Shown here: in pieces, positions 50,041 to 63,300 of the stretch | How the letters are laid out: every line of letters starts with the position of its first letter | Numbering within the stretch: the first letter of the stretch is position 1 | Source: Bradysia coprophila | Lineage: Eukaryota; Arthropoda; Insecta; Diptera; Sciaridae | Direction: 5' to 3' | NCBI RefSeq assembly: GCF_014529535.1 | Contig: NC_050738.1 | Span: 9,395,410 to 9,459,409 of the forward strand | Length of the DNA: 64,000 bases | Program-made: the position numbers and the translations under genes | Notes under the pieces: model-generated | The model's database searches: none | What the model was told of the DNA's origin: nothing | What the model saw: only the letters and a program-made list of their open reading frames with translations

Positions 50041-50815
50041 TTTTATGCCACAGGGACATTTAAAGTTTGCAAATTTTGCATATTATGATGCTGAGTGGTA
50101 TAGATGTATATATTTTCTACACCTTCAATGGCATGAACAGTTTTACACCGAGCTCGGAATTACGTGTTAATTATTTTTATTATTATTCAATGTCGAAATG
50201 GGTGTCTTCTCCATACTATAGTTTAATTTCTTATTGATGGATGTGCTGTGGCCGGACAACCTTTTATAATAAGGCATCACACTTTGTCCGCTTTTACTAG
50301 TAAAGATCTTTCTCTTTTCACACATTCTTTTGGACCAGTGCGTTGTAGTGATTTTTTCGGTCAGCTGCAATCTCGGCCAGTCTCCATGCATGTTAATTTT
50401 TTCGCTCAAAGAAAATTAAGAAAATTACAGTTGTTGAAAATAAAGTAGTTACATTTTCAACGATTATTCAAAATGATGTAAGTCATTCAATAGGAGAATA
50501 GAGTTTAGAAACTAAGGGTAAAATCTATTACAATTTAGTACTTTTCTTCGTAAAAGTACTGCTGTCACTGAATTATTTTTTCATGAACAAACTTCACTCC
50601 TGTGACATTTCATGGGAATGAATCAATGTGAAGTTGTTACACAAAAAAATAGTCCAGTGAGACTGAAGTACTATAAAAAAATGTGGCGCCTCTACAGGCC
50701 AATCGACTAGGCGAATAGTGATGTTAGTATTTAATATACCATACGTAAAGAGAACCGAATTTTCAATGGGTTGTGATATAGTTTCGTTCAACGAGAGGGG
50801 AAATCAGGGGAATTT

Positions 50816-51154
50816 AGATGGCGTTGAGAGTAACTCTATGATAAATTTGAATAATCGTATGGAGGATGTGAGATTTTGCTAAATTTAAAAATTTTGGAGT
50901 ACAGAAATCGAGGTTTTTGATTTTTCTCGTTATAATTAAAATGTTTTCCATCGTTAAAAAATAGTTTCAGTGAAAAATTATTTTTTCTTGAAATTTCATG
51001 CGGAACTATTTTTATATGACAGGAAACATTTTATTTTGAACAAGAAAAATCAAAATTTTTGATTTCCGCACTTCAAAATTTTTAAATTCAAGAAAATTTC
51101 ACATCCTCCATACGAATATTCGAATTTATCATAGAGTTACTCCTAGCGTCATCT
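50816..51154. mobile_element. 339-bp MITE with long inverted arms
   Basis: The left arm begins AGATGGCGTTGAGAGTAACT and the right arm is its inverted counterpart ending AGCGTCATCT. Similarity runs through TCTATGATAAATT, CGTATGGAGGATGTGA and beyond, with the inner part more diverged (AAAAATCAAAAATTTT motifs). Non-coding. No target duplication was seen. Confidence 0.75.
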
Positions 51155-51300
51155 GTTAGTCTTTCTACGTACATGCAATTTTTATCAAAAAAAAGATGGC
51201 GAAAATCACGACCCATTGTGATTTCTTATTTTTCTCGATTTTTCTCCGCCTGTTTTGGTTGCGAATATTATCTAAGAAAATTTATGAGGTATGTGAATGT

Positions 51301-51487
51301 TGAGTCCCTCATAAAGGCCACTGCTTGAAACCTATGTCATTTTGCTACATTACACAATACGAAAAACATTTGTTGTACGACTTTTAGATTTGGGCCCAAA
51401 TATAAAAGTCGTAGAACAAATGTTTTTCGTATTGTTTAATGTAGCAAAATGGCATAGATTTCAAGCCGTGGCCTTATGAGGGACTCA
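51301..51487. mobile_element. 187-bp near-complete palindrome
   Basis: Two arms of about 90 bp (left starting TGAGTCCCTCATAA, right ending GAGGGACTCA) meet around GGGCCC near 51394. They match with only scattered differences, so nearly the whole element is a hairpin. A palindromic MITE is the likeliest source. Confidence 0.8.
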
Positions 51488-52260
51488 AAGTGTTGTGGGC
51501 TCCAGGTCTAGTACATGTTCACAGTAAATACAAAATAAATGAGGAGATGTCACCACACGACTTTTTACGAGTTAGTTAGCCCTCGACTATTACCACAATT
51601 TGCACCCGGGTGCAAATAATCACTTCGAAATTTTGTTTTTTTTTTTTAGTTTAAAATAGAGTAAAATTTAACATGGTACAGTCTCAGTCTGAGACTGCTA
51701 AAAAAATCGTAAAATTTTACGTACAAATTAAGCATATCGTTACGAATGGTTGTAAATTTTATTAAATATTTTTTTTCTGATTTTTTTTAAACAAACGGAT
51801 TGTCGACAATTCAAAAAAAAACTGCTGAAATGAGAACTGAAAGTAATATTTTCTTTAAGAAAGAATATTAACGAAAATAAAAGTTTTTTTTGTGAAGATA
51901 TAAAGAACGAAATTCAATAATGGCAATAAATTTAACTTCTTTCTGAGCGTAATTAAAATTTTATGTTCAAAATATGGAAGAACTGCATTAACTGCTCCAT
52001 ACCAACGAGATAACCATAACTCTTAAATCCTCATGTTGCTTTTTTCGAAAAGCATACCAAAATTTTTGGTTTTTTAGACAAGCTGTAAAAATAGTTTTAT
52101 CTCTGTCGTCATATTTTCGGAATTACGTATCCTCGTATAACAACAACAAAAAAAAACACAAAAACAAAATCGTAATTTTTTTTCCACTGATTTAAAGGTA
52201 AATTATCAGGTTTGAAATTGGACCGCTCAACATCGGTAAACAATAATCTTTGTTTTGTAG

Positions 52261-52527
52261 ATGAATAAAAACAGCAGATTTTTTCAACATAAAATTTACA
52301 ATGCAAATCACTCACATGTATCTAATCCGAGAGGAACGGATAGAACACAACAAATTACAGAGTGCAACCGTTTTTCGAGTATCAGTATAAAAACAAGTTC
52401 CTCTGAAGACAGATTACAGTCACATAATATTATGACGCCATATACAGAACGTAGTATATTTCCACAAACCTACACGGTGTATGGAATTGAGGTTGAACTC
52501 AGGATTATAAACTATATGCAAACATAA
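52261..52527 (+). CDS. weak hypothetical coding exon
   Basis: An 88-codon frame opens directly after an acceptor-like TTTGTTTTGTAG at 52249-52260. It is rich in Ser, Thr and Asn with varied composition, unlike the low-complexity frames around it. No family is recognised. It lies 2.2 kb upstream of the ABCG start on the same strand, but no phase-compatible link to that gene was demonstrated. A chance frame remains quite possible. Confidence 0.18.
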   Translation: MNKNSRFFQHKIYNANHSHVSNPRGTDRTQQITECNRFSSISIKTSSSEDRLQSHNIMTPYTERSIFPQTYTVYGIEVELRIINYMQT

Positions 52528-54714
52528 TGGAATTTGGATCAAACACACCGGCTTATTGGTAAAAAATTGTGCATAAGAAACAAAACAACCAAGAATTGCA
52601 TTTAAATGTTTTTGTTCTGATTTGATATATGAATGAAGCTTTCACAAGAGCTTTCACCTTTTGTCAGCTAGCGGTCTCGTGATGGGTTCGCTTCAATAGG
52701 GCAGAAAAAATTTGTTTTTCTTGCGGAACATTTATGAACTGCGTAAAGTTTTAAATCGTTAAAATCCAAAAATATCTTAGATATAGGAGCCGGCTGAATA
52801 AGAGGGAGATGATATGCTTAATTAACATGTCCCGTTTAAGGTCAACCACTAAATGAACCGCCAACACAAAAATGACTTCATTTTCAAAAACAGAATAACT
52901 GCAACGTCGTCGAACCACTTCGTTCAAAAAAAAGCCCCCATGAGACATCGTAGTGATCAAAATCAAAATACATAAAAAAATGTCAATCTATGAAGACTCT
53001 TCAGAAACAGGATTATTATAGCGCAGTACATGCCATTATAACAAGCTCAATGACTCCGAATATAATGTAAACAAATCGTAAATTTTGATTTAAACAAGAA
53101 TACTCGAAACTATCAGAACTTTTGAAATACACTATTCGTTTAAGTGATCACCGGACCAACAAATTATTCAAAGTAAAATGTTTTTTGAATATGCTCTTTC
53201 TCATTTTACCGTGTAAATTATGAATGAAATGCTTAAATGCTAATTTTATGTTTCACGAAACGTCTAACGCCCAATAATTTGGAATGATAAATGTTTTAGG
53301 TTTGACTCAAATATTTTGATAGAGAATTACTTACAACGCTTATTTAGACAGGTTTCAATATTTAAATACCCAAAGATTTGCCTAAATTTCACCTAAAAGC
53401 AAGTTTCACTCTTATTCCCAACTCTCCGTTTTCCCCGTTTTCGTCCCTGACACATGAAAAAGCTTATGATCTCCTAGTCAACAAAACGTGTTAATGAGCT
53501 TTATGAGAAGCTATAAAATGTCTGGAAAAGCTGGTAGTGAAAAATGATTGGGTCATCTGTTGTCTATTGCGACAAAAGTAAGTAGTTCTGGCAAAGGTGG
53601 TCTGTTCTATATCAAAACATAGTGGCGAATTCCTGATGTCTGTGTCTATACTCTGTCTTATCCCAATTGTTGTTCTTTACAAAAAAAAAAACTTGTTATC
53701 AAATACACAACGAAGCACCAATAGAGAATGAAAGCTTTATCCAAGAAATAGTCATTTAGAATGATTTACTCGTACAATAAGAATCTACGGTTAAACGTCC
53801 TTCGCCGAATGTGTTTAAAAGTCGATTTTAAAGTGACAAAATTAGCAATTATCTGAATTTTATGTTATTGGACACGTCCAGTCAGTTATAACTGCAAAAA
53901 TCAATTTAGCCAAATTATTATAAATTTTTATTTTTAAATTACTTCTCTATGTTAATTTGATTATTTCGAATTCTTAGAGGACCATTGAATTATATAGAAA
54001 ATACGACGTATAGAAAAGCTTCACAATTTTTTTTTCGTTTATAAATAACTTCAAAGAAAAAATAAATTAACTCAATTTATTGATAATTTAAGCGTTAGGT
54101 TGTTTATTTTCGTATTTTCGTATTGAACCAATGAAGACGCTAAATTTCGATTCTCAACGAAATCGAAAAGGTTCCACAACTTAAACAAAACAAAAAATTC
54201 TTGTCTCATTCACTTGAATTGATTTGAAATCAAATGTGTAAATATTGCCGTAAACCTATACATCAACCGGATCATCACACAGTACTTTGATTCGGATTCT
54301 ATTTACCAAAATAAAGTTTTTTTTTTTCTATAAAGGCCATATCGACGAAAGGTGACAAAGCAGTTAAATAAAATGGTTTAGTTAACGCGATTTATTCCAT
54401 TAAATTAAATGTATTAGTATATTATGTCCATTAACAAAGTTTTTTTTTGTGTAAAAAGCCGCAGAAATCAAGAATTTTTAATTGAGTCGTGACATTGCAC
54501 TTCACCGAATAACAATTTCTGTTTACATAGCTAGAAACATTTTGTTTTTATATTTGCCTTTTTTTCGAAAAGAAAAAAATATTTTATTCGCCAGTCATTA
54601 GTCATAAATAGACAAATGTTGGACATAATCGAGAGTGATATATAAGAAAAAATAGTAAATTTAAGATCTGTTCAAAATAATGCCGAAGATAAATTAGAAA
54701 CAAAAGTGATAAAA

Positions 54715-57700
54715 ATGCAATCATCATCGGACGAAATTAGTGTAGAGGAGTTGGACGTATCAAATACCACGGAATTGACCAAAAATAATAGCCTAAAGTA
54801 TCTACCACGATGGCCACCAGTAAACATAGAGTTTCAGGATCTGTTATATTCGGTTCCGGATTTAAGTGGTAAGTCAATATTTATCTGTTTTGATTTTTTT
54901 AAACAATGTTGAAACAAAAATTTCATCGACGAATTATTCAGGAAAAACGAAGTTTATTAAAACATACTTTCCGTTTTCTAATACCAAACTTAGTGAATTC
55001 TCCGACTCTATTATTACTGGGCTACAGACGACTTAAACTGACATATCTATAATATAATTGAGTTATTTTTGAACATTAAAACGTCTGTTGATCAAAGTAT
55101 TTTCAACAAAATCTCTTAAACGGGTCGATCAAAATCTATTACTTCATTTTCATTAGTTTCAGGGCCGAACTGGTTACTAAAACGAGCTCATGTGTGTAGG
55201 AAAGGGATGAAAAGCGTATTTAAGTGGGGTAAAGACGCTTGAAGAGATGAAGAGCATGATTAAAAGGCGTTAATAAAACAAAATTAAAGAAAAAAACGCG
55301 CATGTAAGATTATTACATATTGCCATATATTGCCAGTTCGGACCTGATTAGTTTCAACATGTATTTTACTATTTAAAAAAAAACAGAAGATCCAGAACTA
55401 GTGACAAGTAAGATGTAGGTGCTCGGGTCCTGCGTTGCCATCAGCCTATTTCATGCATTTTGATTTCATTGAATGAAACCCCATTTTCATCTAAATTTGG
55501 TCTAATCTCTAGGACAAAAATCTGTAATTCAGCGTCATTATGGCTTTTTATTTTTAATTTACTATAATAGAGGTTTGAAACGAGACTCGCATAATTTAAG
55601 CTTAGTGTATTTATCATATTCACCTATTCATCGTTGTTGTGTCGAAGATTATTATCTGAACTGAAACAATTATATTTTTACAGTTTTTCAACGTATTGCA
55701 CAATTCATTTTTTTTATTTTTTCCAACAATTTCCTTCGTTATGTTTACTTTGGTGCAATGAACTCTTCATGACAATTATTACAATAACAAATTGCACGCG
55801 ATGGGTGTATGAGTTGAGTATACATAAAAGCTGTTTGGATTGTTGATAGTATTTCACGAAGTGTGTAAGTTACTATTGACAAGCTGCTCTATGTACCTTC
55901 TAAGCACAAGCTCGTCAATCAAATTGTAGGGTGAGACGAAGGAAAGTATAGGTTTACCAACAGATAGTATTCGTACGAACTTAAAGAAACTGAACGAAAT
56001 CTTTCAATGCAGGCAAATTATGAAGGGAAAATATGGTTGAATGATGGGAAAATATGAGTGAATTCGAACAGGTGATACAGGATGATTTTTAGTTGTTGTT
56101 TCCCCTTGCCTAATAAGTTGAAGATTTTGCATCAAACACTAAGGATAAACCCAAAGAAAATAGAAGTGCTTCATTGTACAAGAACATTATAAGTATACCT
56201 GGTGAGGTGTTTTCTTCATCAAAATGTTTTGATATTGTTGATTTCGTTAACCAAACTGTTGATTAGTCTAGCAAAATTTTTCGGACACAGAAATTACTTT
56301 AAAAAAAAAAAATATTTTTGAATTCACTCCATCCTATAGTTACTGACAGTGAAAATTATCCCATCAACATTTTCAAACGGCTCGATGCAATTAAGTTATT
56401 TCTATTTTTTTAATAATGAAAATAGAAATTTTGTTGTTTCGTTGTGCCAATCATTTTGTAAGTCCGCTGTTTACGTTTAGTGATACCAATTGAGCATGAC
56501 ATAAGTTCATTGAATTCACTCCATATATTCAAGGAAAATTCTATAATGTAAAATCTAAATATCCGATTGTGATATCATAGTTCGATTTTAAGAAACAGAA
56601 AAACCTTCACACCTCGTTTGCGTTTAAGTTTTTAATCTGTTTAAAAAAAATGATTGAAATTTTTAACTAAATAAAATTGTAATTAATTTTTCATGCTTTG
56701 TGTACTTTATATGGTACGAAAGACGAAATTAATGGTCTTTACAATACCAGAAACGGAGGGTTTTTCCAATTAATCTTTCACAAATGGCAAACAGATCGCG
56801 TATCGCTAGAAGTACTGTTAATTCTGTTAGTTATTCAAAGTATCACATAGATTTCGATACGCAATCTTTTACTTCATTAGATTTTCTATGCATTTTGCTA
56901 TATATAAAATAATGCTTGCTAAAGCTAGTCCCTTTATTTTCATCGTGATGTCGATAACAAATGACAAACTGAGAATAGACATACCCACATATTGTACATC
57001 CTTCCTGAACCAACAAAACAATTCGTCACTACTTCAAAATGTTATATGACGGAAATAAGAAATCAGCCTGCGAATTTTAAATACCGAATTTGAGCCTAGC
57101 TCTCCGTTTGTCACGCTCGCTAGTCGAGTGGCGTGTATCTTGAGTGAAATAGGATTTTCGAAGATTCGAAAGGACTTTTTTTGTATTAATTTCAAAGGAT
57201 TTTGAAGCATTTTTAAACTGTTTTTAACTTGATACAGACGGCAAGCATATGACAAGTATTATTGTTGACTACTGCTAGTGGTTGATTTTCTTCAAGGCTG
57301 TAAACTTTGTAAAGGTCACGCAGATACAGATACGCCGGTGACACGACGTTTATTACAAAAAATCACCACGCCATACAATACATAATTTTGGTGAATTTGT
57401 TTGTATGGAAAAGGTGTGTTCCAGCGCATCTAATAAATTGGCGATCTGCGTGACGTCCTCAAAGTTTACAACAACATTTTAATGGTCGAACTCTCTGATA
57501 AAAGCATAGAAACCAAAGCTAACTAAACCTAGCATACGACGAGGTTTATATTTTCTCCTCTCTTTCTTCGCGCCAGTACAAGATGTATTTATGTGAACCT
57601 AAACAAATTTTTTTACAGGTAACAAAGTTATCTTGAGGGGAATAAGTGGAAAATTTCAATCAAGTCAAGTAACAGCTATCATCGGCGCATCTGGAGCTGG

Positions 57701-60325
57701 CAAAAGTACTTTACTGAACGTCTTAGCCGGTTTCAAGTAAGTTTTACTAATAATAATTGGTAAATTTTGTTTGATTTAACATGTACAATTTACCATGTCA
57801 TCGATAAGGACAAGCGAGGCATCTGGTAATGTTCTAATTAATGGAAGACCGCGAAATATGAAAACGTTCCGTAAAATGTCACGATATATAATGCAAATGG
57901 ATTTGCATCAGCCCCACCTAACTGTCCACGAAGCTATGATGGTGTCTGCCGACTTAAAATTAGGAAACGATTTAACGAAATTACAAAAGAATGAAGTGGT
58001 ATGTGGTGATTGCGCTAGGATTTTTTTTAAATTGTCGTTTTCATTAAGATGATATTTAGATAGAAGAGATTTTAGATCTGTTACGATTAACTAAAACAAG
58101 CCAAACAATGTGTCACCAACTGTCTGGAGGTGAAATGAAGAGATTATCTATTGCCCTAGAATTGGTCAACAATCCTCCAGTCATATTTCTAGATGAGCCG
58201 ACGACGTAAGTAGACTTCTTTACATACAGGCGAAGGCCACTTTCCATGGTTTTAGGTGCTGGTTCTCCTTTAGCGACCTTTCAGCTAACAAAGTTTATAA
58301 ATTTTAATTAAAAAAGAAATGCGAGAAATGCAGAAACAACACCGCCTGCGCCGGCGCCTCTCTTGAACCTTTTGCAGGCGATGAACTCACATATTATAAT
58401 TCGATCTTATAAAGCAAATCGTATGTTCTAATGAAGAAGAATCGGTTTAAAATAAGTACTGAGATGAGATCAGTAAGAAATAATAGATTCGATAATGGTG
58501 ATGGTGATACATACGTCGCCGTCGCCTGCAAAATGTTGACATGCAAATAGAAACGAGGATTGTAAATGTAACGCAGTAAATAAGTATTACAATTGAATAT
58601 TTTCAGTGGATTAGACGACTTATCGTGTTCCCAATGTATCTCGCTTCTTCGACGAATAGCGCTCGGAGGACGTACGGTCGTGTGCTCAATACATACACCA
58701 TCCGCAAAAATATTTGAAATGTTCGATCTTGTATATGCAATGGCTGGTAAGTACGTATACTTACTATACCGACAATTCCACTGAAACCTTACATCCCATT
58801 AGACGGACAATGCGCGTACCAAGGCAATGGATCACATATAGTTCCTTATATGCAAACCATCGGTTTAAGTGTCCCCGTAACTCATAATCCTGCCGATTTC
58901 AGTGAGAGTTTACAAAAAAAAAAAAATCTGAAACTTAACCCAAATTGTCCGAACGATTTCGATTATTTCCAGTTGTCGATGTATCTTGTGGCGAATATGG
59001 AATGGAGTACATTGATCGAATGGTCAAAGCGGTAGAGAATGGGAAGTGCTACAAGTGGACACCATTTCTAGCTGTACAAAATGTGCTGGATGAAATTGAA
59101 GGTGGTAAAGATGAAACGATTCACGAATTTGAGGAAGATATCGATCCAAAACAACTGAAATGTCGGTCAACCAGTTGGGATCAATTTAAAGTGCTATTCA
59201 ACCGACGATGGAAACAAATGTGGAGAGATTCGGTATAGGAAATAACAACTTGCGTGCCTGGTTCGGTAAACTAACGGTCAAATTTTCAGTGCTATATGAA
59301 GCTTAAAATTTACATGACACTCTGCCTGGCTATCCTGGTCGGCTGTTTGTATCAAGGATGTGGAAATGACGCGACGAAAGCATTATTTAACTTTGGATTT
59401 TGTTTCACCGTTACCATAGCGTTTATGTACAATCCACTTATGCCAGTTTTGTTGCAGTGTAAGTTCACGAACATCCATCTACGTTTTACGAACAATTCAA
59501 CAATTTGATTCTATTTTTAGTCCCCAGCGAAATAGCTCTGATCAAGAGGGAACATTTTAATAGATGGTTCAAATTAGCTCCATATTACTGGGCGTTACTT
59601 TTGACAAGACTTCCTATACAAATTGGATTGTGCTTGATCTATTTAGGGATAACATATCCAATGTGAGTCAGCGGCGTCAGTTTAGAAGTTTTTTTTATGA
59701 AAACGAATGTTTCTTTACAGGTCCGATCAACCACTCGAATGGAAACGAATTTGTATGTTCTTCTCTATTACAATAATGATTGCTTTGATATCTGAGAGTC
59801 TGGGATTACTACTAGCTAGCCGATTGAGTCTTATAGTAAGCTTCGCTTAATTTTCCATTGTATGGCAGAGAGACCAGCCCTGATTCCAATTTTAACTTTT
59901 AGAATGGAATGTTCGTGGGACCTGTGATGACTGTGCCGTTGATGCTCTTAGCAGTATATGGCATTGGGAATGACATTGAAATACCATCATACGTGAAGAT
60001 ATTGATGTCCTTCAGCTATCTTCGATATGGTCTAGAAGGTCTGTTGGATGCGATGTACGGTTATGACAGAGCCGACACCCTTTGTCCGGACACTGAAATG
60101 TTTTGCATGTTTGCGAAGGCAAGCTATTTGAAAAGTCTGCTTGGATTTCATCACTCCAGTTATTTGGTGTCAATTGTTGCGCTGTGGTTGTATTATTTAT
60201 TGTTCACAATAGCTGCCTATTATATGATCAAAATGAGATTGTCGATTTCTGCGTCGAATTTTGTAGCGGTACAGTACATTGGACGATTTGTCAAGACTCA
60301 CTTAAACTTTGCATCATATAAATAA
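54715..60325 (+). CDS. ABCG-family half-transporter
   Basis: Eleven coding exons: 54715-54868, 57619-57736, 57809-57998, 58060-58205, 58607-58746, 58803-58901, 58973-59232, 59290-59458, 59521-59662, 59721-59835 and 59903-60325. Phase is kept throughout and the product is 651 residues, normal for an ABCG half-transporter. The ATP-binding domain comes first: Walker [10 protein letters not shown] at residues 74-82, signature LSGGE at 175, Walker B VIFLDE at 195-200, D-loop GLDD, H-loop histidine at 232. The C-terminal half has about six membrane segments ([19 protein letters not shown] onward) and an [16 protein letters not shown] helix. It resembles the insect ABCG1/ABCG4-like group rather than white/scarlet/brown. 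Such proteins dimerise to move lipids or sterols; the substrate here is unknown. Intron 1 (2.75 kb) holds the repeats at 55160 and 57299. The orthologue cannot be named safely. Confidence 0.93.
55160..55346. mobile_element. hAT-type MITE with 8-bp target duplication
   Basis: Begins CAGGGCCGAACTGG and ends CCAGTTCGGACCTG (a 14-bp inverted repeat with one mismatch). It is flanked by perfect 8-bp repeats ATTAGTTT at 55152-55159 and 55347-55354. The interior is AT-rich and non-coding. It lies in intron 1 of the ABCG gene. Confidence 0.88.
57299..57470. repeat. 172-bp MITE in ABCG intron 1
   Basis: TGTAAACTTTGTAAAGGTCA... at 57299-57325 matches the reverse complement of 57444-57470 with about three differences. 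The interior is non-coding. It ends about 150 bp before exon 2. Confidence 0.7.
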
Positions 60326-60383
60326 TTTGGATGGATGGTGTGTTTGTTTAATAGTTTAGCTGTAGTTTTTGTATTGGATTGTA

Positions 60384-60389
60384 AATAAA
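60384..60389 (+). terminator. polyadenylation signal of the ABCG gene
   Basis: AATAAA 59 bases after the ABCG stop codon, in the expected position for a short 3' UTR. Confidence 0.65.
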
Positions 60390-63300
60390 GGAATCAAACG
60401 AAAGAAAAAATCTTTTCATGTATAAAGATGGAAAAGATCTACTGTTACTATTCGCACCTGAAGTTTATAGTTGACAACGTACCCAACGTCCCTTGTTCTA
60501 AAAAAGATTGAGGATAGATCGGTCGATATTTTTTAGGGGTTCACAGTCGAAAAAATCAACAGCCGAGATGACATATTCCAATTTATTACACTTAAATTAT
60601 TGGCACTCATAAGAGAAAAATTTCTAACACTTTATGAACGGTGGGTCTATGACATCTTTTGTTCTTTTTGTTCCTTTGATTCCATCGCGTATTGTAGTTG
60701 TTGTAGTCGATAACAGATGATTTTTTAACATAAACATAAAACAATCAGTGCAGATTTTTCGACAAGTTTCCACACAATCTCGAAACCTTTCGGAAAAATT
60801 AAAAAATCTCGTTCACTTATCACGCATGAAAACCGTTTTTTGAAAGGTTATTTTGGCCCATTATAGCCGGAGGAGAGTTCTACAATCGAATTCGTATAAA
60901 AACACTATATAACCATAAGTTAGGAAGGTTAGGAACAACGTTTTGTTTATACCGTGCCGAAAATGAGCGTATGGATTCTAACACGTAATAAGTCTTTTGA
61001 CTATATTACTGAATGATAATTTTATGAATTAAAATACATCTTCGTATCAAATCAGCGCTGCTTAACTTGCCCCAGACCCAGAGATTACGTGATATGTCGA
61101 TTCCGTTTATTTTAACAATAGGGTCCGATATGTCTGTGAGTAATGAATTATTTGATTGAAACTTCGACCAATCATCGATCGATGATTGGCTTTTCAAAAC
61201 ATTATTCAAGCCACAGAAGAACTATTACTCAGATTAGGGATTGAAACAAAATCTTTTACTTCATTTGTTTTAACATTGAGGGGTTCTTTTGAAATTCACC
61301 TATAAAAATCGAACCCATTTTGTCTGGGATGGATATACACATTGAAAGGTCTTTGCCAATAGACCTCAAAACAGGCCTCAGATAGTCTCGAGCTACACCT
61401 GGTTGCTGGTGGAAGATTTTCGAAGATCGAAAGGGTGTTTTTTAGACTCATTTTATGACCGCTAAATATGAACGATGTAGGTGAGAGTGGGCTCGTTGGA
61501 AAGCTTGGTTCAAGTCCTTTCAGGTCATGCCTAGTTTGAGAACATATATTCATATATGTTAGAAAAAATGTGCAACAAAAATGTTCAAAATCCGTATGAA
61601 CTTTAGACAGGTCTGGGCTGGTACTCATGACGCTTAATTTGAATCTATCATGCTAGTAGTAACGTACATTTTCTAAACTTTCCATTGATACCTCATATGC
61701 CTAGTCTACCGGTTACTGTCTACCGGCAAAGACCTTTCAAACCATGTGTCCCAGACGAAATGTGTCCGATTTTGAAAGGTGGATTTTCAAAAGAATATTA
61801 TATATATTATATATTATATATTATATCATTATATTTTGCTATGTCATTAAGTTGCTACAGACATCAAGCATATGACCAGTATTATTACCTGGTCTATTGC
61901 TGCCATCGTTCAAAGTATTTTTAATCGGTTGATTTCAGATCATGTACTTCAATTTTTCCTACATTCATTTTACTATATTAAACACCCTATTACCCAGAGC
62001 ATGTCATTATTTTTGTCGTCGTTATCGATAACAGATGAATAGCCGTATATGACGTTAATGATGTTGACCGTAAACGTGACCGTGACATATCAAGAACTGG
62101 TGCCTGTGCACATACCCAGTAGAGTTTGAACGCTGAACCACTGACAGTGGGAGTTATCCACTTGGATCCCCCTTTTTACTCTCCGGTTCATCGTAAGCGT
62201 GCATTGCATTATATATTAAACAAATCCCGCTTACCGTGAACAGCGCTCGATCGCTACTCGAGGTATGTTGAAACTTAATCTAACAACAATCACCGTCGCT
62301 CGACAAAGTGATCGGACTAGCTACTAAATGCGGATGTAATTTAATTTTTGTCTTTTGTCAATTACCTCTTGTCTTACCACGGCGACGAGTTACCTGTTTA
62401 CTTGTATCTCACACATTTTCTCATTCCTTTATTATACCATCATTTATCATTTTACTCATCCCGCCACACGAGCACAATAGAGGACCTCCAACAGACTCAC
62501 AAGATATGTGGGCCTCCAACAGTCACTCATTCCCTCGAACGTGCTGCTCAGCTCGTACGAAGATGAAATTGATTCAGATGGGTCCAATTGCTCAAAACCA
62601 ATGAACTACCAAATCCAAGCCACTAGTGCCTCTAGTGACCGCTCATAGATTTCAAATCTCTAATCCAATGTGATTTTTGTGCGACAAATTTAAATTTAAT
62701 CTTTTACTTCATTCGTTTTCAACATAAATAAATTGTGCTAAAAATTGGTACAAACGAACAGGTCTCCTTTTAATTTTGTCGATGGGCAATTCCATCATGA
62801 TCTGATGTGGGGAACGGCTAGTTATCAAGGAAGCTCAGAAGTTAGAAAAATAAGACTGTTTATGAATAGAGGACCCCCATAACACTGTAGAAGATAAGAA
62901 TAGAAAGTCGTAGGACACCGGAAATCAATTTTCAAATTACACGAATTTGCCCCGATAACAGATAATTAGACGTTTATAATTGGTTAAAAAACAAAATTAC
63001 TATTTAAACTGTATCAGTGTGTGATAATCTATATAAATAAAGTAGAATCGGCAGCAAAAAAAAATGACTAACGTTTCAGTCGCTTTATTAATGCTACAAT
63101 TCAAATTCAGCCACCACATTATGTTCACTTTTATATTGCGACTCGCATCTGCTTTTTTCCGATGAACCCGATGAACTAAAAACTTTAGATCGAAAACATC
63201 GGAGCACAGAGAAAAACACAGTTGTGTTTTTTAGACTCTCTGCTTCGTGCTGTTTTCAACCGTCGTCGGCAGTCTGAGTAGAACTTTCGTATACGCAATA

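Larger units (their letters stand above)
46224..54714. other. intergenic, repeat-bearing
   Basis: An 8.5-kb region with no gene that I can support. It contains a CTACGAATTC triplicate near 46858, the dispersed repeat at 49790, long inverted repeats at 50816 and 51301, and the weak coding-like frame at 52261. The rest is AT-rich with chance frames. The ABCG promoter should lie near the right end. Confidence 0.5.

Noticed and set aside
50167-50409. 80-codon minus-strand frame with KINMHGDWPRLQLTEKI as a transposase remnant
   Set aside because: The composition looks somewhat coding-like, but no catalytic motif or family match could be named, and there are no flanking inverted repeats.
61685-61924. 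Frame with QRPFKPCVPDEMC, and its counterpart on the minus strand at 61296-61628, as related proteins
   Set aside because: Both derive from the inverted ends of the element at 61283-61797, so the similarity is at DNA level, not protein level.
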